From: Porpolomopsis calyptriformis
Taxonomy: Eukaryota; Basidiomycota; Agaricomycetes; Agaricales; Hygrophoraceae
Direction of reading: 5' to 3'
DNA length: 64,000 nucleotides
NCBI GenBank assembly: GCA_951640195.1
Contig: OX621173.1
Coordinates: forward strand, 971,780-1,035,779
Under the pieces are notes generated by a model, which saw only the letters and a program-made list of their open reading frames with translations, was not told the origin of the DNA and made no database searches. Positions 10,028 through 19,330 of the stretch are shown here, piece by piece; the stretch's first letter is position 1; every line of letters begins with the position of its first letter. Made by a program: the position numbers and the translations under genes.

Positions 10028-12073
10028 TCACCGACCGGCGTACCTTCTCGCCTTCCTTATCCGCTCTCCAAATATCCAGAGCAACCACGGTCTAGAGTGC
10101 AGGTAGGTTTATTGATCAACATCTGAACATGGCAAGAAGGAACCACGTACGCGGGACAGCCGATGACGATCCCAATGACCGCTAAAACGGTATTGCCTTT
10201 TCCCGGTCCCAGTTTATGGTACATCGCAGGGGCGAAGAGGGGGAATGAAAATCCGGCGATGGAACGGAGACATCCGGTTGCGGCCAACGCTATCAAAGAA
10301 TAAGGGGAAAGGAGGATACTTAGAGAGGTGGAACATACCCGAGGCGGCATGTAATTGATACATATCGACCACGTATGTGGTCGTGCCCTGAAAAATTAAC
10401 GTCATGCCGCTGCCGGTAATCGCCATACCCTTTTGCGAAGGTGAGTGTACGAAAACAAGAAAGGAAAGGAAGAGACAATGTCTGCCACGATCCAATGAAC
10501 TTTTTTCTCGGGTGCCCATCCGGCGATGAGAAGACCGATAGGAACGAGAATGGAGCCAGGGATCATGGACGCTAGCGAAAGCCGTTCAACGGGTTAGGAA
10601 TGATAAAAGAGGGATGGAACTGACGCAACCGAAACTCGGGTTTGCCCACACCCCCGTTCTTTTTCTTAAAATGAATATAAGTGGAATCGAAAAAGAGCGC
10701 GTTCAACTGGGAGGCGCCGATGAGACCGATTCCGAGGGCGAGGTAATGTAAACCGGCGATCCCTGGTCGTTCGCTGTACGTGTCACTGTAAATCTGGGGC
10801 ATGGTGGTGAGGAAGACTGAGAAAAAGGTCAAGTTGAATTAAGGAACGATTGGGAACGACTTGCGGTAGAAAAGGCCGTAAACAAAGGCGGTGTATAACG
10901 CTATTAGTTGGAGGATGGGTTCTTGGGACAACATGAGGAAGGGTCGGGTGAGTGCATTTGTGAATAGATGTTTCCAGCTATGAATGGGATGAATAAAGAT
11001 GAAGGGAAAGGAGAGCGAGTGGGCTCACTGTCGATCCTCGGTCTCGTAGATGGTGCGGATTCGGATGGAGATTCTCTCGGGAGGTAGACTGGCGATGATC
11101 TTCTTCTTTTTTCTCTCCAACAATGTTGGGGGATAGGCTGGGTAAGGTGAGTAGGGGGTGGAGGATGAGTTGAATTGGCATACTCTCTTGGAGATAGATG
11201 AAACCGAAGAGTTGGATGATGGCGTCGAGTATAGTGGTTGACCAAAACTATGTATGATTATGAAAGATCTAAGTACGAGGGGGACGGGACATACTACCCA
11301 AGGCCAGGTTGAGTTTTTGACGATCCTGTGAGGGGATGAGTGGGAGGGATGGGAGGGATGGGAGGGAAGGTACCAAGCGCCGGCAACAGGGCCGAGCCAG
11401 GGACTGATAGAGTATATGGCGACGGCCTGGCCACGTTCTTCGAGAGACCAACAATCGCCGAGAACGCCTCCACCGATCTGGGGAATAGGGGGTGAGAGAA
11501 GGAGGGGGGGGTGGAGGGGAGGAACGGACGAAAAGAGGTGCGCTTCCGCCGATTCCAGCCAAAAAGCAGCAGACGATGAGTTGAGTTGGGTTTTTAGCAA
11601 ACCCGCAAGCCAGGTTCCAAACTGGGTATGGTTAGGAATTGGGTGTTAATAGGAGGGGAGGGAGTACCGAAATAAAATAAGTTTGAGAGCCGGAGGACGC
11701 GAGAGCGTCTGTAGAGTTCGGATAGGGGACCTAGGAAGAGTGGACCGATGGCTTTGGGGGGGAGTGAGAGGAAGAAGGGGAGGGAGGGGGGCACGGACCA
11801 TAAGCGAGGACGAATACAGAAGTCATCATGGCGACGAGTACATTATTTGTGACACTGAACTGTCTTGCGATTTGATCGCTGGCGGGTGCGGTGATGGCGG
11901 AGGATATGGGGGATATGAATGTGAAGGAGGATACGATGATGGCTGTAACCCATTTTTGTCTACGAGTCCAACTAGAGAAGTTGAGTAGGGAGTGAGGGTG
12001 TGTGTGTGGAACGTACTTGAGAGGGTTTGTCGGGTCATCCTGGCCGTCCCAGTCGACGATGATGGGGGAGGGG
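10028..12073 (-). pseudogene. MFS transporter (DHA1-like), exon 1 split by retrotransposon
   Basis: Exons read on the minus strand: exon 1 (19029..18995 plus 12073..12017 once the insertion is ignored), 11971..11799, 11751..11668, 11621..11530, 11477..11374, 11325..11295, 11247..11184, 11137..11029, 10977..10865, 10816..10625, 10571..10477, 10429..10339, 10289..10151, 10091..10028. All phases agree and would give 480 residues. Seen: VDWDGQDDPTNPLNW at the N-terminus, LGPLSELYRRSRV, CWSLEERGQAVAIYS, LLERKKKKI, FLTTMPQIY and a PAPWLLWIFGERIRK end, all typical of fungal 12-TM multidrug/solute exporters of the plasma membrane. The intron after exon 9 is GC-AG. Apart from the insertion no lesion is seen, so the gene was intact until recently. 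Confidence 0.85.
12069..12073. repeat. Target-site duplication, left copy (AGGGG)
   Basis: AGGGG directly before the left LTR end; the same five bases follow the right LTR. Confidence 0.9.
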
Positions 12074-12516
12074 TGTTATAAACTGGTTGCCGATGAGATG
12101 GTTTTACTTCGGAGAGCTCTGTCCCTAGACAATGATGATATCTCGAGTCCTAGTTATTGGGGTTGTTAACGAGGAATCAGACTTAAGGTCTGAGTACGAC
12201 TAACTAGGGGTTTATATACTGACTACGCTACTGCGGATGAGTCAGTGTAAACACGGGGAATACATGAGGAGTACATGAGGAATACATGCGACGAGTAAAG
12301 ATAAGTATGATAAGAGACTCGGAGCATGTGAAAAGGTGAAACAGCATGTGAAAGAATGAAACATGATCGTCGGAAATGAAATGGGTCTTATCTAGGATAT
12401 ATGAAAAGATAAGGAATCGTGGGGAATCCCTGGGGAATCCCAAGTAGAGATAGGACCTGTCCGACTAAGCACTGATGACTAACATAGAGAGGAAATGAAA
12501 ATTTACGTCCGTGACA
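12074..12516 (-). repeat. 3' LTR of the Gypsy element
   Basis: 443 bp, TG...CA. By eye it matches the 5' LTR base for base. The copy of the TATA-like box is at 12211-12218. Confidence 0.95.
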
Positions 12517-12550
12517 TACACCTCGTTTTTCGGGAAATTCGACCCGAATT

Positions 12551-13288
12551 TCAAACTTGGGCGGTGTCGGGCGTTTCGTCCTCTGAGGCCTGAGTCTGGA
12601 TTTCCTCAGTGGCGGGGGCCTCAATGACCACTGAGAGGGAAGCGATGGGGACAGTGTCTGAGGCCGCTTCGATGGGGGAAGGGGCTCGGACTGTCTCGAC
12701 GTCGTCGTTGTCCGGGTATTCTAAGTCGAGGTTGATGGGGTACTCGACTGACGCACCGTAGTTGATTATGGTCTCCGTCGTCGCGAGATCTTGTTGGGCT
12801 CGGAGAAAATCTTCTCGAGAAAGTCGTTCAGCTCGACGACTCTCTTCTACGAGCCTGGCGATGACGGCGCGGGTGGTGACGTCGTAACAATCAACCCATG
12901 TTCGCCTCTTCTGTTGTTGGAGCTCCCAGACTTTGAGCTCGCTTTCGTCCCAGCGGTTCTTCCAATACAGGGCGCTTCTTTCCGATGCTTTGAGCTCGGC
13001 TTTCAAAACGTCGCGTTCTTGACGGAGTTCTCGGTTCCAGTTACTGACGCTGTTGCTGTGAACCGTAAGACGCGAGATGGTGACGGCGGGGTCTTCAGGA
13101 GGAGGGGTCTGAGTAGGATATTCGTTGAAGAAGTCCTCCGCGCGTGCGCGACCTTGTCGACGTAGTTGTCGAGTGGAGGAGGAAGAAGTGGAGGGACCGG
13201 GGGTAGGGGAACGGAGGATGGCGGACGAGGGGATTCGTCCAGCGCGTCTGATAGCGACTTGAGGAGAAGGAGATCGAGTGGCGGGCAT
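12551..13288 (-). CDS. Third ORF of the Gypsy element, unknown function
   Basis: 245 residues in sense with gag and pol, between pol and the 3' LTR, with its own ATG at 13288 and a 165-nt gap from pol. Seen: a basic, Ser/Pro-rich N-terminus (MPATRSPSPQVAIRRAG), a charged helical middle likely to form a coiled coil (residues about 80-175), and an acidic Glu/Thr-rich tail. No signal peptide or membrane segment, so it is not envelope-like. I do not recognise the family. Confidence 0.7.
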   Translation of the reverse strand: MPATRSPSPQVAIRRAGRIPSSAILRSPTPGPSTSSSSTRQLRRQGRARAEDFFNEYPTQTPPPEDPAVTISRLTVHSNSVSNWNRELRQERDVLKAELKASERSALYWKNRWDESELKVWELQQQKRRTWVDCYDVTTRAVIARLVEESRRAERLSREDFLRAQQDLATTETIINYGASVEYPINLDLEYPDNDDVETVRAPSPIEAASDTVPIASLSVVIEAPATEEIQTQASEDETPDTAQV

Positions 13289-13453
13289 TATGAAGGATGG
13301 TTTAACAGCGTTAGGAACAAGAGTACTGGGTAAGTTCGCCGAAAATGGGGAATGACTGGATGGAATCGTATCAACGATTCTGAGCTTTTATAAGTGCCAA
13401 CTCGACCTAAAAATAGAATTCAAAAATGGACAGCCGGAATGATGACAAACGAA

Positions 13454-16400
13454 TCAAGTCGCCGTTTGAATCGAATCTTCGTAAGTCTTCACAATTTCCT
13501 TGGCGTGTCGTAAGACGCTCGATCGTTCTTCCCAGGTAGCTTCTTCGATTGGATAGCCTTTCCATTTGACCAAATACTTTCGTCGGCGTTGAACTCCAGA
13601 GTGTTGAAGAATAGATTCAACTTCGTATTCTTCTTCGTTCTCGATCAGATCTGGTGGAGGTCGAGATGTATCAGTAATATCAGGGTGGAGTAACTTATCT
13701 TCGATGTTTGGTCTCAGGAGTGATACGTGAAAGACTGGATGGAGTTTCCAAGTTCCGGGGATATCGATAAGATACGCAAGATCCGATACTTGTTTCAGAA
13801 TCTTGAACGGTCCAGTTCTTCGGTTATCTAGCTTCTTGGCGGGCCGAGTCGTCTTGATGTTCTTGGTATCTAACCAAACCAATTCTCCGACTTTGAAGGG
13901 GGGAGAGAGTTTCCGTTTTCGATCAGCGTATTTCTTCATCGATTCTGCAGCGTGTGATAGTGATTCGCTAGCACTCTTCTGAGCACGCGTGAGACGTTCA
14001 TGGAAGGTGTTTGCTGCGGGAACGTTACTCGGGGATTCAATTGTGATCGGCAAATGAGGGTGACGGCCATATTCCAAATAGAAGGGTGATTGTGATGTGG
14101 AGGAGTGTTGTCGATTATTGTAAGCGAATTCGGCAGAAGCCAGCCATTCGGACCAATCGTCTTGCATAAAGTTGGTATAGAACCGTAGGTAGACCTCGAG
14201 TTCTTGATTCGTTCGCTCGGTCTGACCATCGGTCTCGGGATGATAAGCAGTGGACAGTCCAGAAATGGTTCCTAAGAGTTTATTGAGGGCTTCAGTGAAT
14301 TTTGATGCGAACTGAACTCCACGATCGGAAATGATCTTCTTTGGCCATCCATGATGTTTCCAGATGTGATCACGGAAAAGTCGGGCAGCACCTTCTGATG
14401 AGAGATTGGAAGTCGTCGGAATAAAGTGGGCACGTTTTGTAAAGCGATCGACGACTACCATCACAGTGTCGTATCCAAGCGAGTCAGGTAGCTGAACGAT
14501 GAGATCGACGGTAATCTCAGTCCATGGTTCGGTAGCGGGGGGTATAGGTTGTAGGAGTCCTGTCGGTTTCGAAGGATAGTTCTTGTTCTGTTGACAAGCA
14601 GGACAGGATCGTACATAATTGATAACGTCTTGAGAGACGCCATCCCAAACAAAGTTTCGGAGCACCAGCTCCTTCGTCTTCTCAATGCCAGGGTGTCCAG
14701 CATGGGGGTAGGCGTGGGACAGTCGTATTATGTTTGTGCGCAGAGATACTTCCTCCGGCACCACAATTCGACCTTCAACATCGCGAACCAACCCATCGAC
14801 TTGGTCCCAAAACAGTGAGGCATCCTCGATTTTCTGTGAGATCTTGTGCGGTATTGGCAATTTGAAGCGTAATCTTGCGAAAAAGTCCGGTTCTGAAAGT
14901 TTGACGATCGAATTGATCCAATGTTCATCTGCGATTAAAGCCTCATCTTCCACCTCGCCTTTACCCTCGTCGAAATAATCCGGGCGCCTGGATAACCCAT
15001 CGGCTTTGTTCTTTCTCCCTGGGACGTACTCGATTTTATACTCGTATCTCGACAGGATTTCTGACCAACGAGCACGTCGTCCAAACAATACGCGAGCAGT
15101 ACTGAAATATTTGAGAGCGAGGCTGTCGGTACGGATTAGAAGGTCGTGTCGCGATCCTTCCAAAAGATGTCGCCATGCTTTAAGACAGTCTATTATCGCT
15201 AAGAGCTCGGCGTCGTGAGTCGGATATTTCTTTTCAGCGGGAGTCAAAGATCTTGAGTGAAAGCCTACAGGTTTCCATTCGTTTTCGTGCAACTGAGACA
15301 GTATACCTCCTAAGGCAAAACCAGAGGCGTCAGTCTCCAAGCAGTACGGCAGATCTTGGTCCGGTACTTCGAGGACAGGGGCATTCGTGAGGGAGTGTTT
15401 TAATTGATCAAAGGCGTGTTGTCGTTTGGGAGTCCATTCCCATACAGTATCTTTGCGGAGTAATTCATTAAGTGGTTGGGCGATCTTTGAGAAGTCCTTG
15501 ATGTATTTTCTCCAGAAATTGGCACTTCCGAGAAAGGATTGAAGTTGTTTAACGGTTCGAGGTTCGGGCCACTCAGCTATGGCTTTGACCTTCTTGGGAT
15601 TGGTTCCAATATGACCTTTCGTTAAGGTCATTCCCAGATAGATCACCTCTTCTTTCTCGAATTGACATTTGACAGGTTTGCAGGAGAGCTTGTTCTTCTT
15701 CATGACATCAAGGGTTTTGAACGTCCAGTAACGCAATTCTTCTAGATCATCTCCGCAGATGAGAACATCATCAATATAGATGAAAACACAACCTGATTTT
15801 AACACTTCGGCAAATCGCGTATCGATCATCCGTTGGAATGTAGCTGGAGAGTTCCGTAGACCAAAAAACATCACTCTTGGAACATAGAGTCCCTTGACCG
15901 TATTGAAAGCGGCTTTCCATTCGTCGCCTTCCTTGATTCGAATGTTGTTGAATCCCCATCGGATATCCACAACTGTGAACAGTGCAGCAGATCGTAATTT
16001 AGGCTGCTGGACGATTTGATGGAGAAGTGGTAAGGGGTATCGATCAGGAACGGTAAAGTGGTTCAGGTAACGGTAGTCTTCGATTGGTCTGTATCCAGCG
16101 TCTTGTCCTTTCGCGTTGATTTCTTCAGCTTTCTTGCTCAGGAAGAAGGGAGCGGCTTGAGGTGAGGTTCCTTTGAATATTCGTCCAGTGGCCACATTTT
16201 CTTCCAAAAACTTCTCTAGAAAGTCTATCTCTCGAGGGGACATCGGATAAGTCTTGTCATTCTGAGGTACGAAGTTATCCTTGAGATCAATGACGTGATC
16301 AAATTCAGAATGAGGTGGAAGGGAATCGAAGGACTCCTTGGCGAAGACACTAGCATAGTCTTCCCAATAGACCTCTGGTACAAACTTTCGCATATCTTCC

Positions 16401-16984
16401 TCCACCGTGCTGGCTCTAGACTCGTCCGATTTTGAAATACTTGCCAGCAAGACCGATTCTACCACAGAGGGCTCTGCTTCGCCGCTACAATACCGACGGG
16501 AAATCTCTTTGCCTCCGAGAGCCAGTGTTGAACTCTCCCAGTCGATACTAGGGTTTTGAGCTCTGAGCCATGGGTAGCCGAGGATTATATCAAACTTGGA
16601 TCCGAGGTCGGTCACTTCCAAACGGATCCTTTCAGTGTGTCCACCTGGAGCTTCTATCCAGACATCTGTGTCAAAAACGATCGGGCCTCCTCGGTTCTCT
16701 GACCCATCGGCATTCCGTACGGGGATTGGGGTTTCCAAATCCTGAAGAGTAAACTCGTGACGAGTTGCGAAATTCTCGTCCATAAAATTCCCAGAAGCTC
16801 CACTATCAATAAGACACGTGGCGGGGACACGTCGGCCACTGTCAGAAGCCTTGATCCAAACGTCCATCGTAAGTCCTGAATCGCCCTTTTCGATAGTACC
16901 GAGAGTTCGAAATGAATTGCAAGTAATAGTGGTACATCGAGTGGTATGGTCCGCAACGTTGGGCATGTCGTCCGAACCTTTCAA
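13454..16984 (-). CDS. Pol: protease, RT, RNase H, integrase, chromodomain
   Basis: About 1176 residues. Domains in order: aspartic protease (LIDSGASGNF near residue 60), reverse transcriptase (YIDDVLI near 405), RNase H (ETDASGFALGG near 550), integrase zinc finger (H-x-H...CPACQQ near 790-830) and DDE core (TVDLIVQLP, SDRGVQFASKF, E in GQTERTNQELE), and a C-terminal chromodomain (YEVESILQHSG, YLVKWKGYP). The frame is -1 to gag and no ATG marks its start, so expression by frameshifting at 16984-16990 is likely; the first in-frame ATG lies a few codons in. It encodes all enzymes for reverse transcription and insertion, and the chromodomain probably targets histone marks. Confidence 0.95.
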   Translation of the reverse strand: MKGSDDMPNVADHTTRCTTITCNSFRTLGTIEKGDSGLTMDVWIKASDSGRRVPATCLIDSGASGNFMDENFATRHEFTLQDLETPIPVRNADGSENRGGPIVFDTDVWIEAPGGHTERIRLEVTDLGSKFDIILGYPWLRAQNPSIDWESSTLALGGKEISRRYCSGEAEPSVVESVLLASISKSDESRASTVEEDMRKFVPEVYWEDYASVFAKESFDSLPPHSEFDHVIDLKDNFVPQNDKTYPMSPREIDFLEKFLEENVATGRIFKGTSPQAAPFFLSKKAEEINAKGQDAGYRPIEDYRYLNHFTVPDRYPLPLLHQIVQQPKLRSAALFTVVDIRWGFNNIRIKEGDEWKAAFNTVKGLYVPRVMFFGLRNSPATFQRMIDTRFAEVLKSGCVFIYIDDVLICGDDLEELRYWTFKTLDVMKKNKLSCKPVKCQFEKEEVIYLGMTLTKGHIGTNPKKVKAIAEWPEPRTVKQLQSFLGSANFWRKYIKDFSKIAQPLNELLRKDTVWEWTPKRQHAFDQLKHSLTNAPVLEVPDQDLPYCLETDASGFALGGILSQLHENEWKPVGFHSRSLTPAEKKYPTHDAELLAIIDCLKAWRHLLEGSRHDLLIRTDSLALKYFSTARVLFGRRARWSEILSRYEYKIEYVPGRKNKADGLSRRPDYFDEGKGEVEDEALIADEHWINSIVKLSEPDFFARLRFKLPIPHKISQKIEDASLFWDQVDGLVRDVEGRIVVPEEVSLRTNIIRLSHAYPHAGHPGIEKTKELVLRNFVWDGVSQDVINYVRSCPACQQNKNYPSKPTGLLQPIPPATEPWTEITVDLIVQLPDSLGYDTVMVVVDRFTKRAHFIPTTSNLSSEGAARLFRDHIWKHHGWPKKIISDRGVQFASKFTEALNKLLGTISGLSTAYHPETDGQTERTNQELEVYLRFYTNFMQDDWSEWLASAEFAYNNRQHSSTSQSPFYLEYGRHPHLPITIESPSNVPAANTFHERLTRAQKSASESLSHAAESMKKYADRKRKLSPPFKVGELVWLDTKNIKTTRPAKKLDNRRTGPFKILKQVSDLAYLIDIPGTWKLHPVFHVSLLRPNIEDKLLHPDITDTSRPPPDLIENEEEYEVESILQHSGVQRRRKYLVKWKGYPIEEATWEERSSVLRHAKEIVKTYEDSIQTAT

Positions 16985-18183
16985 AAACCCTGGGCTCTCA
17001 AGTCCGCTGCTAACTTCTCCTTCCGATCACTCGACCAATTGCGTATACCAATCTTCGCCATGTCCGACGGAGTCTCGCTCGCTGCCAGTGTAGCGGGTGA
17101 GTTGACGTTCTCCACGTGGGACTCAGCGGTAACGACACGTATGTCTCTGCCTCGTCCTCGTCCTCGTCCTCTGTAGCCTCCTCTGCCTCGAAAGTATCCT
17201 CCTCGACGTGAGGAAGAGGTATCGGGTAGATTCTTCGCATCACCGGCGTTTCGATTTGGGCAGGCGTTCGCGAAGTGGCCAGATTGGCCGCAGGAGTAAC
17301 AATTCCCATATGGGATCGTACGGGCAGAAGAGGAAGGTTCTTCTCTCTTGATGGTGGGGGCTGCTGTCGTTGAGCGGGTCGTCGTTGCAGCCACATACGA
17401 TCCTCGTGCAGGAAAGGGGTTGGAGTATTGGGGTCGGGACGTGGAGGACTGTTTCTGTGAGGCGAGAATGTCCTTTTGATGTTGGTAACGTGTTGTGGCG
17501 TCCTTCCACTCTTGAAGTGTGGCAGGGACGGCGGGGAGTCGGTAAACGTATTCTATGAACTCGGAGTCGAGTCCAGCTTGGTAGAGATCGATGAGGGCGG
17601 CGTCGTTGAAACCGGTATCGACCTGTAAAGCGCCGAAGCGCAGGTTGTAGTCTTCTATCTTCTTCTTTCCTTGGCGGAGGTTCTTGATGTCGTTACGAGC
17701 ACGGGACTGTCTGTCGATTCCTTCGAACGTCGATCGGAATCGAACTACGAAGGCGGCCCAGGTAGCTGTCGGGCCGGTCCAATTGACGGTCCTCATGTCG
17801 TTGGTCTCTTTCTCCGACCAAGTTTGGGCCATCATGCCCTTCATGAAGGAAAGGGCAAAGGGGATTTTGTGTTCATCGCGATATGGTTTCCCCATGAAAT
17901 ATAATTCGCAGCTGTTGATAAATTTGTCGACATCTTGTTGTCGACCAGTAAACTCGTCTGGCTTTGCCATCTTTATCTCGATGGTGGGGGGAGCGGCAGG
18001 AGGTTGAGGTCCCGGTGCGGGCTGAACCAGAGCTTGAGCGGCGAGTTGTTGATGGAGATCCTGAATCTCTGCTGCCTGGTTCGCATTCGAGGTCTGGAGG
18101 TTGGCCATCTCCCTCCGCAAGTCATTCATGACTGCGAGGATTTCGTTGAGGTTGGGAACAGGGGGGTTAGCGCGAGAACCCAT
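16981..18183 (-). CDS. Gag (nucleocapsid/capsid polyprotein) of the Gypsy element
   Basis: 400 residues. An N-terminal coiled-coil region is followed by a retrotransposon Gag core (VDKFINSCELYF, then YNLRFGALQ-like segments around residues 90-230) and a CCHC zinc knuckle (CYSCGQSGHFANAC) near 300. An Arg/Gly-rich stretch follows. Gag builds the virus-like particle and the knuckle binds the RNA genome. The start ATG at 18183 is the first good one after the 363-nt leader. It ends in TGA directly after a GGGTTTT heptamer. Confidence 0.95.
   Translation of the reverse strand: MGSRANPPVPNLNEILAVMNDLRREMANLQTSNANQAAEIQDLHQQLAAQALVQPAPGPQPPAAPPTIEIKMAKPDEFTGRQQDVDKFINSCELYFMGKPYRDEHKIPFALSFMKGMMAQTWSEKETNDMRTVNWTGPTATWAAFVVRFRSTFEGIDRQSRARNDIKNLRQGKKKIEDYNLRFGALQVDTGFNDAALIDLYQAGLDSEFIEYVYRLPAVPATLQEWKDATTRYQHQKDILASQKQSSTSRPQYSNPFPARGSYVAATTTRSTTAAPTIKREEPSSSARTIPYGNCYSCGQSGHFANACPNRNAGDAKNLPDTSSSRRGGYFRGRGGYRGRGRGRGRDIRVVTAESHVENVNSPATLAASETPSDMAKIGIRNWSSDRKEKLAADLRAQGF
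16984..16990 (-). promoter_or_regulatory. -1 frameshift heptamer GGGTTTT at the gag-pol junction
   Basis: The gag frame reads CAG GGT TTT TGA; the pol frame reads GGG TTT TTG. The heptamer obeys the X-XXY-YYZ rule and is followed at once by the gag stop. Confidence 0.7.
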
Positions 18184-18534
18184 TGGATCTGGTGATGATG
18201 AAGGTGAAGATGTTGTTAAAGGTGAAGACGGTCGAGTCGGTTGTTGATACGGGAAGGGTTGATACCTAACAGTAGGGGGAGTGATGGGACGTTGTGAGTG
18301 GGCGGCGGCGAGTAAGCGAGTTGTTTCGCTTCGAGTCCTTCCTAGAGCGTGTGCGATACTCGGTAATGGAGAAGCTTGACTAGCTTCTTCGTTTGGGTCT
18401 GGAAAGATTCGGGTTTGTGAGTAAAGCGATTGGGAAAGAGGATTATTCTGCTCAGAGGAATCGTAGAAGTTTTCGTCGTCGTCGTCCAGTGTTAAAGCGA
18501 GGGTGGATCAAGTAAGGGGGAGAGAGCAAGAAGG
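18184..18534 (-). other. Leader region of the Gypsy element
   Basis: About 350 nt between the primer site and gag. It holds GAT/GAA-type purine-rich stretches and no ORF of note; packaging signals would be expected here. Confidence 0.5.
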
Positions 18535-18546
18535 AAGTCTGATTCT
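18535..18546 (-). other. Primer-binding site next to 5' LTR, self-priming type
   Basis: The sense strand reads AGAATCAGACTT immediately after the LTR. There is no TGG start as for a tRNA 3' end. Eleven bases (GAATCAGACTT) are the exact reverse complement of AAGTCTGATTC at the proposed RNA start in the LTR. Confidence 0.75.
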
Positions 18547-18989
18547 TGTTATAAACTGGTTGCCGATGAGATGGTTTTACTTCGGAGAGCTCTGTCCCTA
18601 GACAATGATGATATCTCGAGTCCTAGTTATTGGGGTTGTTAACGAGGAATCAGACTTAAGGTCTGAGTACGACTAACTAGGGGTTTATATACTGACTACG
18701 CTACTGCGGATGAGTCAGTGTAAACACGGGGAATACATGAGGAGTACATGAGGAATACATGCGACGAGTAAAGATAAGTATGATAAGAGACTCGGAGCAT
18801 GTGAAAAGGTGAAACAGCATGTGAAAGAATGAAACATGATCGTCGGAAATGAAATGGGTCTTATCTAGGATATATGAAAAGATAAGGAATCGTGGGGAAT
18901 CCCTGGGGAATCCCAAGTAGAGATAGGACCTGTCCGACTAAGCACTGATGACTAACATAGAGAGGAAATGAAAATTTACGTCCGTGACA
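18547..18989 (-). repeat. 5' LTR of the Gypsy element
   Basis: 443 bp, TG...CA. It carries the promoter: TATATAAA on the minus strand at 18691-18684, and about 34 bp further AAGTCTGATTC (18657-18647), the likely RNA start and the partner of the primer site. Confidence 0.95.
18684..18691 (-). promoter_or_regulatory. TATA-like box in the 5' LTR
   Basis: TATATAAA on the element's sense strand, about 34 bp upstream of the AAGTCTGATTC block proposed as RNA 5' end. The spacing is as expected for RNA polymerase II. Confidence 0.65.
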
Positions 18990-18994
18990 AGGGG
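18990..18994. repeat. Target-site duplication, right copy (AGGGG)
   Basis: AGGGG directly after the right LTR. The local G-rich stretch makes a short chance match possible, but the five bases abut both LTR ends exactly. Confidence 0.85.
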
Positions 18995-19029
18995 GAGGGA
19001 TCGGGAAGGGGGGGGGAACGGTCGGGCAT
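18990..19029 (-). pseudogene. 5' piece of the split MFS exon 1, with start codon
   Basis: The start codon at 19029 opens a proline/serine-rich lead that runs in frame into the IIVDWDG codons at 12068 once the element and one copy of the 5-bp target duplication are ignored. This fixes the insertion at about codon 12-13. Confidence 0.75.
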
Positions 19030-19127
19030 GGGTGGGAGGGAGTGGGAGGTGTGAAAGGAGTGAGTTGGGATGTATTATATATTATAACAGCAAGGTACGT
19101 CGGGAAATACCGAGGTAGCCGGGAAGG

Positions 19128-19290
19128 TACCAGATGGGACGGTCCGGGTCATAGCTGTCCAAGTAAACTCGACCGATAGCCTTCTGCGGACATCGGAAAG
19201 GGTAGAATATGGGGTGAAAGGGACGCTGAGGGGGGGAATGGGACTAGACAAAAATGGGTTACAGCAGTCACCGTATCCTCCTTCAAAAGA
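19128..19290 (+). pseudogene. Inverted relic of an MFS gene 5' end
   Basis: Plus-strand codons for a W-D-G-P-type motif (TGGGACGGTCCGGGTCAT) are followed by a GT...AG stretch and a segment matching the start of MFS exon 2 (AGACAAAAATGGGTTACAGC, identical 20 bases, then CGTATCCTCCTTC). Homology then ends. The real MFS gene reads the other way. Confidence 0.6.
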
Positions 19291-19330
19291 TAACCAAATG
19301 AAAGTCCGACGGTGAGTACTCGAGTTGCTT

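Larger units (their letters stand above)
12074..18989 (-). mobile_element. Ty3/Gypsy chromovirus LTR retrotransposon, complete
   Basis: The element is 6916 bp, oriented on the minus strand. It has 443-bp LTRs that start TG and end CA and look identical, and it is flanked by the direct 5-bp duplication AGGGG (12069-12073 and 18990-18994). Internal order: primer site, gag, pol (protease, reverse transcriptase, RNase H, integrase, chromodomain) and a third ORF. Integrase after RT/RNase H marks Ty3/Gypsy (Metaviridae-like); the chromodomain marks a chromovirus. Intact ORFs and identical LTRs suggest recent, possibly still competent movement. It sits inside exon 1 of an MFS gene. Confidence 0.95.

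Noticed and set aside
12228..12443. 71-codon frame inside each LTR (also 18701-18916)
   Set aside because: It crosses the promoter and RNA-start region of the LTR and lacks any protein signal.
12551..13288. Third Gypsy ORF as an envelope gene
   Set aside because: No signal peptide, membrane segment or cysteine pattern of an envelope; kept only as unknown ORF.
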